Source: Cruorifilaria tuberocauda
Lineage: Eukaryota; Nematoda; Chromadorea; Rhabditida; Onchocercidae
Reading direction: 5' to 3'
NCBI GenBank assembly: GCA_013365365.1
Contig: JABVXU010000710.1
Coordinates: 1 to 24,962, forward strand
Length of the DNA: 24,962 bases
This document shows positions 1 through 11,100 of this stretch, in pieces. Numbering within the stretch: the first letter of the stretch is position 1; each line of letters opens with the position of its first letter. The notes below the pieces were generated by a model. That model did not search any database. It was given only the letters and a program-made list of their open reading frames with translations, and was not told the origin of the DNA. Both the position numbers and the translations under genes were made by a program.

Positions 1-560
1 AAATCGCCGACAACCTCCTTTTGGATCTTTTGGAACTTCTATTTCTTCTTTCTCAACTCATTCTAACAGTTCAACTTTGTTCCAAATTATTGCTGTAATC
101 TCCATTTCTATCAGTAAAATATTATCTTGGCTTGTTCTTCAACTAACATTCCAACAAATGAGGAATTATCCCACTAACCTAAAGAACAACCTCGTAATAA
201 TAAGTTGTCCGTGAATCCAACCAAATCAACAAATTTCTCAATTCAACCCTTTTCACGACATGTCTGACTAGATACGGCCACTTTATTTTTAGTACTCTTA
301 TAACATTTTTGGCCATTCAGGTTCTTTCTTCCAGCTTTCTTTACTGGGCAAACGGCAAATAACAGAATCAGAAACCATCTTCAAGACATGCACTCCGTTT
401 GTCCATGCTTGAAACAACAGCCTGTTCTGTTCTGTCAGGTGCAATTTTGGTGGAAGCTTTTTCTCCAGTTAGCTAGATGTAGGCCTTACCAGCGATCTTT
501 AAATCTAAGTAAATTCCACCCACTGATATCAATTTATCTTATTCTGGTTACAACATGATT
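1..560 (-). pseudogene. Possible decayed coding remnant
   Basis: This stretch is richer in G and C than the DNA to its right. On the minus strand it contains several short protein-like stretches in different frames, interrupted by stops. One runs from about 462 down to a TAA at 298-300. It includes three Trp residues and ends with EPEWPKML, and an AATAAA (minus strand) lies just past the stop at 282-287. A second frame, about 535 down to 380, reads SVGGIYLDLKIAGKAYI, then a TAG, then a further open stretch of about 33 codons. Nearer the edge, VPKDPKGG can be read. No frame is long and no start codon is convincing. I do not recognise the protein. It could be the end of a gene lying off the left edge, a dead gene copy or a retroelement remnant. 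The stops argue against a single intact exon. Confidence 0.25.
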
Positions 561-2099
561 TCAATCATCCTAAATTCTCTTTTTCTTGGCTTATTTCTAG
601 TCTATTTAAAGTCTGTGCATCCTTTCAATACTGTTTATTTAATAAAATTGTTTTTTTACATTTCCTATTTTACTTCAGTCTATATTTTCAGAGTTGTCAG
701 TATTTTCAGTTTTTGGGCTTTTAGTTTATCTCATTTCTTAACTAATGCAATGGACATACAAAAAAATACTTTATTTCCATAAATAATTTGCAGGACGTAT
801 ATGACTTATACAATAAATTGTAAGTCAAGCTGCGGTTGTATTCATTGCTATAAAATGTACAGTGAGTTAAAAGAAATTTTTTTTTAATTTTTTTAAAAAA
901 AAAAAAAAAAAATTTTATGACTTAAAAGTGAGCTTCTTGGAATGTTTTCTAAACGGCTTTGTAAACGACATTTGTAAACCAAACGTTTGACATTTCTAAA
1001 CTATCAATATTGCAGTAAATAAGCTATGAATGAAATTTTCAAAATTAGCTTCTCTTAATTGGGAATAACTAACTATTCGAGGAAAAATGTTTTGATAAGG
1101 CCAAATATCTGATGAAGTAGTTTGCTAGATAAATTCGACATTTTCCTTTATCACACAGCCTTCTATTTTAAAGTTATATCTGCACTGTTGAAATTCAAAA
1201 TACATAAGCCTCAAAAAGCTATAGACTATCATTTATGACAAGTTGGCTAATTAGCAGAGTGGCACTTGCATTTGCATAGCACTTATCTTAATTAGAATTT
1301 TAATAAACTTTATGGCTTTATTAACTAACATTATCATTATCGTCAGTAACAACAGCTAAAATAACAAGCAGAAAAATTATTTTATTCATAAATGTGTTTA
1401 AGATTTTTTTAGAAAATTTTTCTCAACGGATTTTCATTCCGAAAATATTTGTCCCTGTAATTCTTGCTCTGAATTATTCGATTTTCCAGCAATTCAAGAT
1501 TTTTTCTAAAAATTCGCAAACTTTTTCAAAGTCTTTTAAAATTGAAGAAAATGTTTTAAATAAAATGTCAGATCCATCCTAATATTTTGCAAACTTAAAT
1601 AAATTAGCTGTTTAAATTTAAATGGAAAATAACGCATTTTTGGAAAAGATTTGCTTCTCCATTTCCAATTATTTTTCAAACTTCGATTATCGATTAATTC
1701 AAAATCTTCTATATTTCAATACATAGCACTCAGTTTGATTCAATGTGGACAATAAGAACTGTTCAATTCTAATTTCTTTTCGCTTGAAAAGTTTTTTAAA
1801 AAAATTTCTAGGTGCTATAGGGTGAATGGGAATTTTTGAGCCAAGAGTGAAGTTAGATGAACTACGGATAGACTTAAATTAATTATGAAGCAGGAATCAT
1901 GAATTGTTAGTTATGAAGAATTTGCCGCGGTTGTTCAAATTTCGTCTACTCGCCACAATAAACACTGATCGTTGTCTCCATTCAATTACCACTTTCAGTG
2001 GTCAATTTCTGTTGTTGCATTAAATACCTGAAAATTCCGCTTTAATGGTTAACATTAGAAAATTACAATTTAATTTCCAGATTCAGGTTCAAGTTCCAG
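561..2099. other. Intergenic or 5'-flanking DNA, low complexity
   Basis: No gene can be supported. The interval is AT-rich, with a T9 run at 877-885 followed by an A18 run at 895-912 that could pair with each other. A short open frame at 1913-2023 (+) begins MKNLPRLFKFRLLATINTD and is less AT-rich than its surroundings. It could hold a first exon of the exchanger gene downstream, whose signal peptide and extracellular N-terminus are otherwise missing, but it has no recognisable similarity and no clear donor. The hydrophobic frame at 555-782 is Phe/Leu/Ser-rich, as expected from T-rich DNA, and is not supported as a gene. Confidence 0.5.
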
Positions 2100-5000
2100 T
2101 TTTTTCCCATAACATTATTTTACATTAAATCAACGTCGTTATGGAGCACTTATTTTGCACTTTTTTGGTCTTATTTACATGTTTATAGCAATATCTATCG
2201 TTTCCGATGAGTATTTCATCCCTTCGCTTAGCACTGTCACAAGAAAGGTTCAAGAATTATTTTAAAATCCTTCTTATTTATCTATTCAAAACAAAGAGAA
2301 AAAATCATAAATTGAACTGGTCTGAAATACATTTGACCAGAAAGAATATATTATTCAATTGAAAATTTTGAGTAACTAACCAGAAGTTGGGTGTGAAGAA
2401 CAGAACCAATTTTTTGAGAATTCAAAAATAAAAGAAATTCGAGAAATGCTACAACGAATTTTGCCATTGCAAATCAAAAAGCTTCCACCAGTTTTTGTTA
2501 CTTTTTATTGCTATCATGTTGAGTTAATTTCCCAAATCATGAATGCCATAATAGTGTACTGATAGAACCATCAATTATAGTTGTCAATCTCGAACGACGT
2601 TGCCGGAGCCACGTTTATGGCAGCCGGTGGCTCTGCTCCTGAATTTTTTGCCAGTTTGTTTGGCGTTTTTATTACTCAGAATAATGTTGGCATTGGAACT
2701 ACTGTTGGTGAGATTAATTTCACTTCTAAACTCTGAACAGTTTTAGCAAATCAATCCTTCGTATCATTTACAAAGGAGTAGGAGGGTTGAAAATTTCGAA
2801 ATCCCTACGTCTTTCTTACATTTATTCAATTGCGATTTTCTTAAACTTTTCGTATAAGTTTATTCAAATTCACTCAGATTCGGACGAATTCTAAATTCGA
2901 TAGCTGAAAATGATATTAAAACATTTAAGGTAGTGCTACATTCAGTATTTTATGTGTATTAGCATTCTGTTCATTCTTTTCACTGAAAATACTTAAAATT
3001 ACTTGGTGGCCCATACTCAGGTTTGTTCTTATTCATTTCTAAATAAAAGAAACTTCAGAATTCCGTGATAACATTTTATTAATTCGAAATTTATCAATCT
3101 CTTTAAATAATTGTTTGGTTTACTTGAAATGTTGATCATTTTTAAATAGTAGAATCTGTCTAAAATGCTACTTTCAATCCTTAGTTTTGCTGCTTATTTT
3201 AGAGATATTTGTTTTTCTTGGACGAGAAGATTCAGTGGTATGAAGCGATGTCATTTTTCATTATTTATGCCATTTATGATATTGCCATGAGTTATGATGA
3301 GAAGTTGGAGAAAAATTTCAAATTTGTTCTGTACAAAATTATCCTGGTCAATATTCGCTAATGCTTTAGATTAAAAATTTGATTTTAAATTAAGGTTGTC
3401 ACTTTATTATTCATATAATCATCTCTCACCTATTCTCTAAAATAAACAAATTGATATTGTGATCGATTTAAACTCTGCTTTGATCGCCGTTTAATTTACA
3501 GCACTTATGTCCATCAATTTTGAACAGTACGTCAGTAGAAGAAGTGATACTTCCATCAACATCCACGAACATAGAGCAAAAGAAATCAGTTTCACTGCAA
3601 AATGAGATTGAAGTGGAGAAAGCTTCCCATTCATTAAAAGGTGTCAGTTTATGTATTTTGAAAATCTTAATTTCGATAACTACCAATCATTGGATTAATA
3701 TACATTTCATTTGATATGCAAGAAATGGGTTTCTTAACAGTTGATTTTTTGTTTGACAATAAGCATGCACCAGTGAATTGTTGTAATCTTCTCAATGTAC
3801 CAATAAATTTGATTCAAATCACCAATTTTTGAAAAATTGTTTTTTAGTTTCAGACGAATTCTCAAAAACGTCAACAGCGACATTAAACGATATCAAGCAA
3901 AAAATTGTCAAAATAATATTCCAAATGTCATGAATGAGATTGAGGCAAGTTGGTGGATACTATCTACTTTACGTAATTCAAATTTCTTCAAGTAATTTGT
4001 CTTCATTGATTGAGGGTATAACGAACTGATGAAACAATTTATCGAAATTTATAAAGGAATATTCTTAAATAAAATGATGTAGTTATGAAAATACAAGACT
4101 ATTTTAAGTGTGATAAAGTATCAGCTTCCCGGATCGATAATGACATTGATGAATGAAACAAAGTGTCAAATCGCTCATCGAAATTCTACAGCTTCCGAAA
4201 ATTTTCAGACATATAAGGTAAAATATATCTATTGTGTTTTCATTTCCATTCGAAAAAGTTAAAATACAACTTTGTTTTTGTCCTGATAAATCTTAATAAG
4301 AATAATTTGTCACAAAATCAGCCAAAAATTTTGGAAGTTCCTTTGTTCAGAAGCAGGTAGTACCAAAAGAAAGCGCCAGTGAAAGGGAAGTACCAGTCAA
4401 CATCTCCTGGCCATCTTCCACTAAAGCACGGTTATCATATCTGTTTTTAGCTCCAATCATGCTTCCACTTTATTGTACACTCCCAGATTCGAAAAATTCA
4501 GTAAGTTTGTTCGATGGAAAAAAGTAAATAAAAACGATAGAAGTAGCAGAAGGAGGAGAAGCAAAAATTGTGAGATTTGCTGAAACAAACCAGGATTATT
4601 ATACAGTTAAAACAAATGTAATTTGCCGCTTTCAATTCCAAAGATTTTTTGAGAAGGCATAGAGCAATTTTCAGAACAGGTACTCTAATATTTTATTAAA
4701 AATCTTAAACTTATATTTCGATCGATTTCTATTTTCAGTCAAGCAAGAAATATTTTATGATAACTTTCATGGGTTCAATTTTATGGATTGGTTTTTTCTC
4801 ATATCTAACAATTTGGTGGGCAAAGGTAATTGGTGAAACTCTAGCTATACCAGATGAAGTAATTGTGCTTTTTTGAACGTTAAAATGATAATAGTATGTT
4901 ATTATCACATTCAATCATTCTATATCATTCTATGGTTGACAATAAGCCACTTTTATATTTATAAATAAATATTCTTTATAATAATATGTGACATGCCAGA

Positions 5001-6196
5001 CGTAATTAATTCAATTAATGCGCTTGCATGATATTTTATCCTTATAATTTCTGCAGTTAAATCTCATAATAGCTCCCATATAATCATGATCCGATTCAAA
5101 TATTTTCAATTTAATATGTATTTCAAGTAATGTATATATTATGCATATTGAAAAATTTTTTAAATTGAAAAAGATGCATAATATAATCATTCTATAGTAT
5201 AATTCTTCTATCTTAATCCTTACATTACTTGGAATACATTTTAAACTGCTAAATATCGAATAGCCAAAAGAGACTAACTGGTTAATTTTAGAGACCTGAA
5301 TAAATTCTCGTCCTCTATAATCAAAAACATTTCTAATAATATATTTGTATTAAGATTATTTTGATTTATGTTGATTATTTTGCGTAAAAATTGCTTTAAA
5401 ATTCTTATTTTTATTCTTATTGTAGAATTAAAAAGATTGATAGCTATGAGTAAAGCAGGTTTGCGAATTTCTACTTTTAGATAATGGGTTTGACAGTACT
5501 AGCTGCTGGCACAAGCATACCTAACCTCATTATCAGGTTCAACTGCTAATCTCCTTTACTTTCTTTCGAATAGAGAATTTTTTTGAAACTTAATGCATCA
5601 TTCGACGTTCACTGATCACACTATACACTTCATATTTATATATTTATTCCTTAATTCGTAAATGAGAGATTGTCAGGTGGAAATAATCTTTTTGTATTAC
5701 AAGTGGATCATTTATTTAAAAAAAATCGTTTCAGTGTGATAGCTGCCCGTAAAGGACTTGGTGATATGGCTGTGTTAAGCTCTATTGGAAGTAATCTTTT
5801 CGATATTTGTGTTGGGTACGTGCATATTTTCGTTGCAAAATTATTGTTCATTCAGAATAAAGTGTATTCCTTAAAAAAATGAAAAAGCTTCCGAAACTGT
5901 ATAATTTCAGATTGCCAATTCCTTGGTTGTTGCAATTTGCAATTCGTTTGCTGACAAATTCAATCTCTCTTTCCACCTTGGGTACTATACCTGTCATATC
6001 AAAAGGTCTTGTCTGCTCTGTTAGTCTTTTATTTCTAATGCTGGTTATTTTAATAGTTGCTGTGAAAATTTCTCACTGGGAAATGAACAAAATCTTTGGA
6101 ATGGCAATGATTATTGCCTATGTAACGTTTTGTTTACTTAGTGTCTTATTGGAATTAGGTTATATCATTTGCCCACTTTCTGTTGCTTGTAAGTAA
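2100..6196 (+). CDS. NCKX-family K+-dependent Na+/Ca2+ exchanger, possibly a decaying copy
   Basis: Members of this SLC24 family export Ca2+ with K+ in exchange for Na+ across membranes. Exons seen: about 2100-2247, 2581-2707, 2930-3020, about 3205-3325 (or to 3346), 3502-3640, about 3854-3944, about 4124-4219, 4351-4500, 4739-4858, 5481-5536, 5735-5815 and 5911-6196 (TAA). Alpha-1 repeat: [20 protein letters not shown], keeping the catalytic Glu. It is followed by a transmembrane segment ending ITWWPILR, a hydrophilic loop (3502-4400), [19 protein letters not shown], then alpha-2 with [17 protein letters not shown] and [20 protein letters not shown]. The C-terminal helices end [16 protein letters not shown]. 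The order and spacing match vertebrate NCKX2. Oddities: the family's GTSIPD reads GTSIPN; FNIL in alpha-1 reads FSIL; and frame problems occur near 2118, 3205-3217 and 3910. The N-terminal signal or first exons are not identified. The family call is very secure; whether the product is functional is not. Confidence 0.88.
3945..4123 (+). other. Probable GC-AG intron in the exchanger loop
   Basis: The exon ending NVMNEIE is followed by GCAAGT, with exon bases GAG before it. This matches the usual context of the rare GC donor class. The next plausible acceptor is a CAG ending at about 4123, opening a frame that runs [14 protein letters not shown] to the GTAAAA donor at 4220. No GT donor fits the same frame before the next stop. 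If the exon is instead read in the frame that follows from the previous exon, a TGA occurs first (see findings). Confidence 0.45.
4859..5480 (+). other. Largest exchanger intron, carrying an inverted repeat
   Basis: This 622-bp intron separates the exon ending ETLAIPDE from the one starting [10 protein letters not shown]. It holds no coding signal. It contains a short perfect palindromic element (GATAATA..TATTATC) near 4887 and a nested imperfect inverted repeat at 5093-5262, described separately. Confidence 0.6.
5093..5262. repeat. Nested imperfect inverted repeat in an exchanger intron
   Basis: The outer arms are about 5093-5134 and 5220-5262. The cores are TTTCAAGTAATGTA on the left and TACATTACTTGGAA on the right, and similarity continues outward through ATTC..ATATTT on both sides with scattered mismatches. 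Inside them is a perfect 12-nt pair, TATATTATGCAT at 5135-5146 and ATGCATAATATA at 5174-5185. About 33 unpaired bases lie on the right side between the two pairs. No terminal direct duplication is clear. It could be an old hairpin-type non-autonomous element or an RNA hairpin formed in the intron. Confidence 0.55.
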
Positions 6197-6537
6197 TCAA
6201 TATTCTAATTCATTATAATCGAAAGCTATAGCTTAGATTAATGTGTTGGTGTTAAAAGTTAACCATCAAAGAATTACAAAGTTATTTGGCAGAAATGCAG
6301 AAGAATGATTTTTTTTTTGATAAATAAGAATTTATTATATCGAGAGGAAAGGCATAAGTCACTTTTCATTAGCAGAATTGTTCTGATAATGAATATTCCT
6401 GATGCAACGAAATCATTGTATTTCACTTTGTTAAATTTGAGATTACAACAAAAATTTATGAGAGAAATTGGAGCAATCGTATCAACTTGATAGCAAATTC
6501 AAAACTGAATCAAAACTCTTTTCTCTTTCCAGAGGAA
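6197..6537 (+). other. Spacer between the exchanger and the small membrane-protein gene
   Basis: This 341-bp same-strand spacer contains the exchanger 3' untranslated region and the leader of the next gene. It ends in a strong pyrimidine tract and acceptor (about 6517-6532, CTCTTTTCTCTTTCCAG) six bases before the next ATG, as expected of a spliced-leader acceptor. The open frame at 6305-6490 has no donor, acceptor or family similarity that supports it as an exon. The short distance would allow polycistronic transcription, but the sequence does not prove it. Confidence 0.5.
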
Positions 6538-7896
6538 ATGATTTTCAAAATCTTTTTGCCACTACTTTCAGCTCTTTGTAAGATTATTGAAGATTCCTAT
6601 GTCCTCTGATGGTTGTTTTTTCATTTTGTACAACTTTCTGTATACTTGATGGTTATTGATATTTATATTTACTTCAGTTAAACAATTAATCTCTGTTTGT
6701 TGACTAGACTGAAGTATAGCACATAAAACTCTATCTTCTATCATTCATTCTTTAGTTCAATTCAGCTATATCTTCGCTACCTTGTCATCTACACCACCAA
6801 CACCACCACTTCTATGGTTTTTCACATATCGTACAATGAAAGTTCAAAACTTCAGCATCTAAAGTCAACGATATCATTTCTGGGCTACAGTGTAAGCTAC
6901 AAGATTGCGTAAATAAGAAAAATTAGATGAATTACATTAAAATATTCAGAATAATATATATTACTCGTGAAATGTAACTCTCATATAGAATTAATGAAGT
7001 ATAAGCGAATGGAGGGATAATTCGCGTATTTTAATTGTAACATATCACGATACCTATATTAGTTGTTCGGCTGATGAAAAAGATAGTTACACATTAAAAT
7101 GCTGAATAAGAAATTTAAAGTAGCTAGAACGTTGGTAAAATAAGCTGTTTAACCAAAGTAAAGTACTTTAACACAACAAAGGTGTGTTTCCCAATTGTTC
7201 CCACTGAGGCAAATAGTGAAGCTCCTAGAAAAATTACTTTTTCCTTAACATATTCGCATTCGATGAACAGAAAAATAGACATTAAACAAACAATTAGCAA
7301 TAATTCCAACCCGAAAAATTTAAAAAGCATAGCCAGACATATCAACTTATTTCAAACTGCATGATATATTGCCTCGCAAGCCTTTCTTCCCACTTTGACT
7401 TTTTTTCTTTTTCAATATCTGCATATGTAGATAATTTTCAAAACAAATCCCGTACTGGAAAATATGTCCTAATACTTCGATCAAACTGATGGAAGGATAA
7501 TTTCATTAATTTTCGAGAAATGATTGCTGCGTGCAGCTAAATTTTATTATTACTTGCTTTTACAGTGCAAAAAATTACCAGTGCTTTACATAACCATTCA
7601 AATAATTTGGCATATATCAGTATGATTGTGACTTTTTACATTTTGTTAGAGCTTATTTATACATCATCAATATTTATTCTTACAAACAAAATTGTAAGTT
7701 TCCCTTTACAATATATCGTGAAAGAAACTGGAATCGAATATTCTGATCCTAAAAATAAGTTCGATTTTCAAGAAAATGAAATACATTTTAGGAAGAATTA
7801 AGTATTACGGAAGCTTCACTTCAACGTGGACAGAGTCAGCATATAGATTACTTAAGCAGTTTTATGCCGAGGAGAGAACAGCCAAAAATGTTATAA
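6538..7896 (+). CDS. Small single-pass membrane protein, unrecognised (102 aa)
   Basis: Four exons join in frame: 6538-6577, 6856-6891, 7566-7693 and 7792-7896 (TAA). The introns have donors GTAAGA, GTAAGC and GTAAGT, and acceptors CTTCAG, TTTTACAG and ATTTTAG. The start is the ATG six bases after a strong acceptor-like CTTTCCAG. The protein begins MIFKIFLPLLSAL, a hydrophobic stretch that may be a signal peptide or anchor, followed by SKVNDIISGLQLQKITSALH. One clear membrane segment, about residues 44-67 (LAYISMIVTFYILLELIYTS), precedes a hydrophilic tail starting TNKIEELSITEASLQRGQ and ending MPRREQPKML. AATAAA at 7910-7915 follows the stop by 14 bases. I do not recognise the family. A short protein with one helix and a polar tail recalls channel accessory subunits, but no family motif is seen. 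Exon 2 is the least certain part of the model. Confidence 0.6.
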
Positions 7897-7909
7897 TGTG
7901 AAACATAAA

Positions 7910-7915
7910 AATAAA
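7910..7915 (+). terminator. Polyadenylation signal AATAAA
   Basis: A canonical AATAAA lies 14 bases after the TAA of the small membrane-protein gene, within ACATAAAAATAAAAAACG. It supports the predicted last exon and marks the end of plus-strand transcription before the convergent GHITM gene. Confidence 0.5.
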
Positions 7916-8191
7916 AAACGTGAACATAGCAGTCACACTGTTCGGTTTAGTTGTCAATAGCGAAAGGTCATTAATGCATCTATAAATTCAACAGTTTACA
8001 TTTGTACACATAGTTTTCGAGAAAAAAGGTATGAGGTTACAAAGAACGAATTTCTACAAAATCTTTGTCGGAAATGTAATCACGCTGAAAAACCGAATTT
8101 TTTTTACCAGACCAATTTTTACAAAGATATATTACTGCATGATATTTTAGTAATGGAAAGGGATACTATCAATAAATGTAATACATGCCAA

Positions 8192-11100
8192 TTATCGCCT
8201 TTTACCACCCTGCATGCCTATCATTACTGTTGCCAGACGAATAAAAATGTTCAAAACATCCGTATAAATGGCCAATTGTCTGAAAGGGATGTGAAGTGAC
8301 TACTCGAAAAATGAGCATTTATTGTCCTTTTAGCTTGTATTTGCTCCTTAGGTCTGGCACAAAACAAAAAAAAATGTGTTTATATACTGTTTGTATTCCA
8401 TTATTACCCTTTCATTTGTTTACATAACAGTAAAAACCTCCCACATTAGCAAAAGAAAATGAGAAACAAACTTACGCATTGATCGGATCAAATCGACGCA
8501 TTTTTGATGTGACAATATTATAATATTCTGTACCACTATTACTGTAATATCCCGGCTTGTACATCCGCTCTTCACTTGTACCCGAAATTGGATACATTCG
8601 CGCCCGTTTGACAACAAACTGTGTATCAAATAATAAAAATAGAGAAAAGAGAATCAGACCACCATAAAGGGAGACTGACATCAGACCTAAAAATGTCAAT
8701 TTTTTATTTCAATCGGAAGTGAATATACTACCGAATACCATTTAAGAGCAATCGAAAATTCTAATTTTGTTCCGCTGTGAAAGTTAATTTTATAAAAAAT
8801 AATTCATAAAACATACTTGCACCCAGTGCAGATGTTGGAGGAAGAAAGAAAGTTCCGATGGACGAAGCAAAAACAACACCAAATGCCATAGCCAAAGCGC
8901 CTCCCATCATCAAAAACTTTTCTGAAGGTGCTGTGAAAGCAATTGTTGATAGTCCTGAAAGTTTTAGATTTTATAAAAACGCAATTTTTTGGTGCTCACA
9001 TGGTAATAATAAGATTAATTATTTATCATGCAATGTTATGAAATATGAATTTCTTGAGGCTTTTTACATAGTTGTAGTTATCAATTTACGTAATAAAAAT
9101 CAATCATATGACGTGCAATTTCAAGTATTAAATTAAATGAACAAAAATCGTCACGCTACTATGATGTTGAAATGTACTTTATTTTTATTTAAAGTCTTTT
9201 AAAATACAATTTCACTTCTAAAAGAATTTATAAACCTGCAACGATAGCTGCAGTATACCAAGCAGCTCGCATAGCTAACGGTCCACCCATCAGACAGACT
9301 GGTCCTATAAACGCTCCCATCAAGCTTGCATGCACAATCCAAGCTGCATGCTTCAGTAATGTATTATCGTAATCGATTAATGATACTCCGACACTGCTCG
9401 CCATCACAACTGCCATTGAGATAAATGGCGACTAAAATTGGAACTGAATAAAAAATAAAAAAATGTGATTCCTCCGAAACCAATCCAACCCACATAACTA
9501 CTTCCCTAATTTGTAAATTTATTCTTTTATTGCCGCTTGATAACAATAATAATAAAAGTACCTAAGTCGATTTGGAGAAGTGCCCAATATAGTTCAGCAT
9601 CTAAATAATTGAAGTTTTAGAAATTCTCAATTTTCCAAATTAATTTTTCTTCTCAATTTTCGAAACTTGAAGCAAAATTCTTAAATACTTCTTTTTTCAA
9701 AATTACAGGAATTCAAGATGAAAATCATAAAACTCGATGTGAGTCATGTGTAGTAACAGCTGAAATTTTTGGAGATATGTACACTCTATGACATTAATGT
9801 TGTCTGCATTAGGTTTAGCTATGTAAATTACTAGTCTCATCTTTTCATGAGACTAACGCTCAGCATATATTATCTCGGCTGCGTAGGATAAATAAACAGT
9901 CTTCACATCAATCAAAATAAACTTTTCTTAATCATGGGATGTTTACAACATCTTTAATTTTCTTAGTAAAAGTATTGAACTCTCATTAGATTATAATAGC
10001 CTATCGTGCAAATGCTTATGATAATAGAGTATTCAAAAAATTCTGCAAAGACCAAAGAAGCCTTCACCAGTTTAGTTGGAAATCATGTAACTGAAAAAAG
10101 CCATATTAGGAGAAAAATAAGCTTACTCCCATTATCAGACGTGAAATCTGAAAAGATCTTGACGCTGCCACAGCTGAAGCTGCTGTTATTCCAAGAGATG
10201 CAAACAAATATCCGTATGTTGCCTTTATACGATCGCGTACATATGCGGGCCAAGTTCTAAACAAATGTTACTTCAGATCATATAAAAACTGCCTTTAACA
10301 ACTTCCGGTTCTTTTTCTCACCATTTATTACTTACAATTTATATTCGTTAAAGACTGCTTTCTCAAGAACTTTGAGAAACGCAAACCAATCCAAGTTTTT
10401 AGAATATAAGAGAGAGATATAAATGAAATAAGAAAGTGAAGCTAATCAAAAGCTAAGAAAATGCAAGCGCACACATACGTTTACATTTCGCACTTCAAAT
10501 AATTGGGAAAAATGTGGGAAAAGACAACTGACCCTGAGTGTATTAAGATGCCCTGACCTTCTCTCGAAAGACCCAGTCCGTAATAGCACAACGCGCCAAT
10601 GCCAAGTACTGATGCCCCAGCTACAGCTGCACTTCCATACATATATGCTAGAATTAATGAAGATTAAGTCTCAAAAAAGAAAATAAAAGGAGAAATCAAG
10701 TTCTAAAAACACAAGGCTATCTTAAAAATTACAAACTTGAATTACAACAATTTAAACAAACGTTTTCCTGTAGTGGGTCCCATGAGACGTTCTTTCAATG
10801 TTGTACGTGTAGTACTTCCAATACCGTAACTCTGAAGAGATTTATAGCATCAAATTCTAACATAATGGATATTGTGAGAATTAAAGAATATAAATACAAG
10901 TAATGAAAAATAACTCATTACAAAGAGAGAATAGATTCAATGAAATGTAAGTGACAATAATACATGCAAAGACTGCGTTTAAGGAAAATCAAACTGCAAT
11001 AACTAATGAAATGTATGATATTCGTCCAAGAGCACTAAATATCTGACACTTAACTGTAATAGATTGTAATAAATTGTGAAAAGTCATTTATCATTTGTAG

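Noticed and set aside
555..782. 75-codon hydrophobic plus-strand open frame
   Set aside because: Its Phe/Leu/Ser content is what T-rich DNA gives by chance, and no neighbouring exons are seen.
868..915. Poly-T/poly-A foldback read as a possible transposon end or retrocopy tail
   Set aside because: There is no adjacent coding remnant ending at the A run and no target duplication; it is simple low-complexity DNA.
2100..3944. Programmed ribosomal frameshifting as the cause of the exchanger frame breaks
   Set aside because: Several separate shifts at plain homopolymers, with no slippery heptamer and structure recognised, fit decay or sequence error better.
6756..6840. Possible extra exon encoding a Pro-rich stretch (TPPTPPLLWFF) in the small membrane-protein gene
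   Set aside because: It has a good acceptor, but its only exit (GTTCAA) leaves a phase that cannot join the following exons, and a stop follows.
7124..7345. 73-codon minus-strand open frame with a hydrophobic product
   Set aside because: It falls in the long intron of the plus-strand small membrane-protein gene. No clear acceptor or donor was found and no family similarity; it remains a weak alternative.
8858..9136. 92-codon plus-strand open frame
   Set aside because: It is antisense to the GHITM exon 8817-8954 and then runs into intron.
10006..10260. 84-codon plus-strand open frame
   Set aside because: It lies antisense to the GHITM exon encoding WPAYVRDRIKATY, so it is a shadow.
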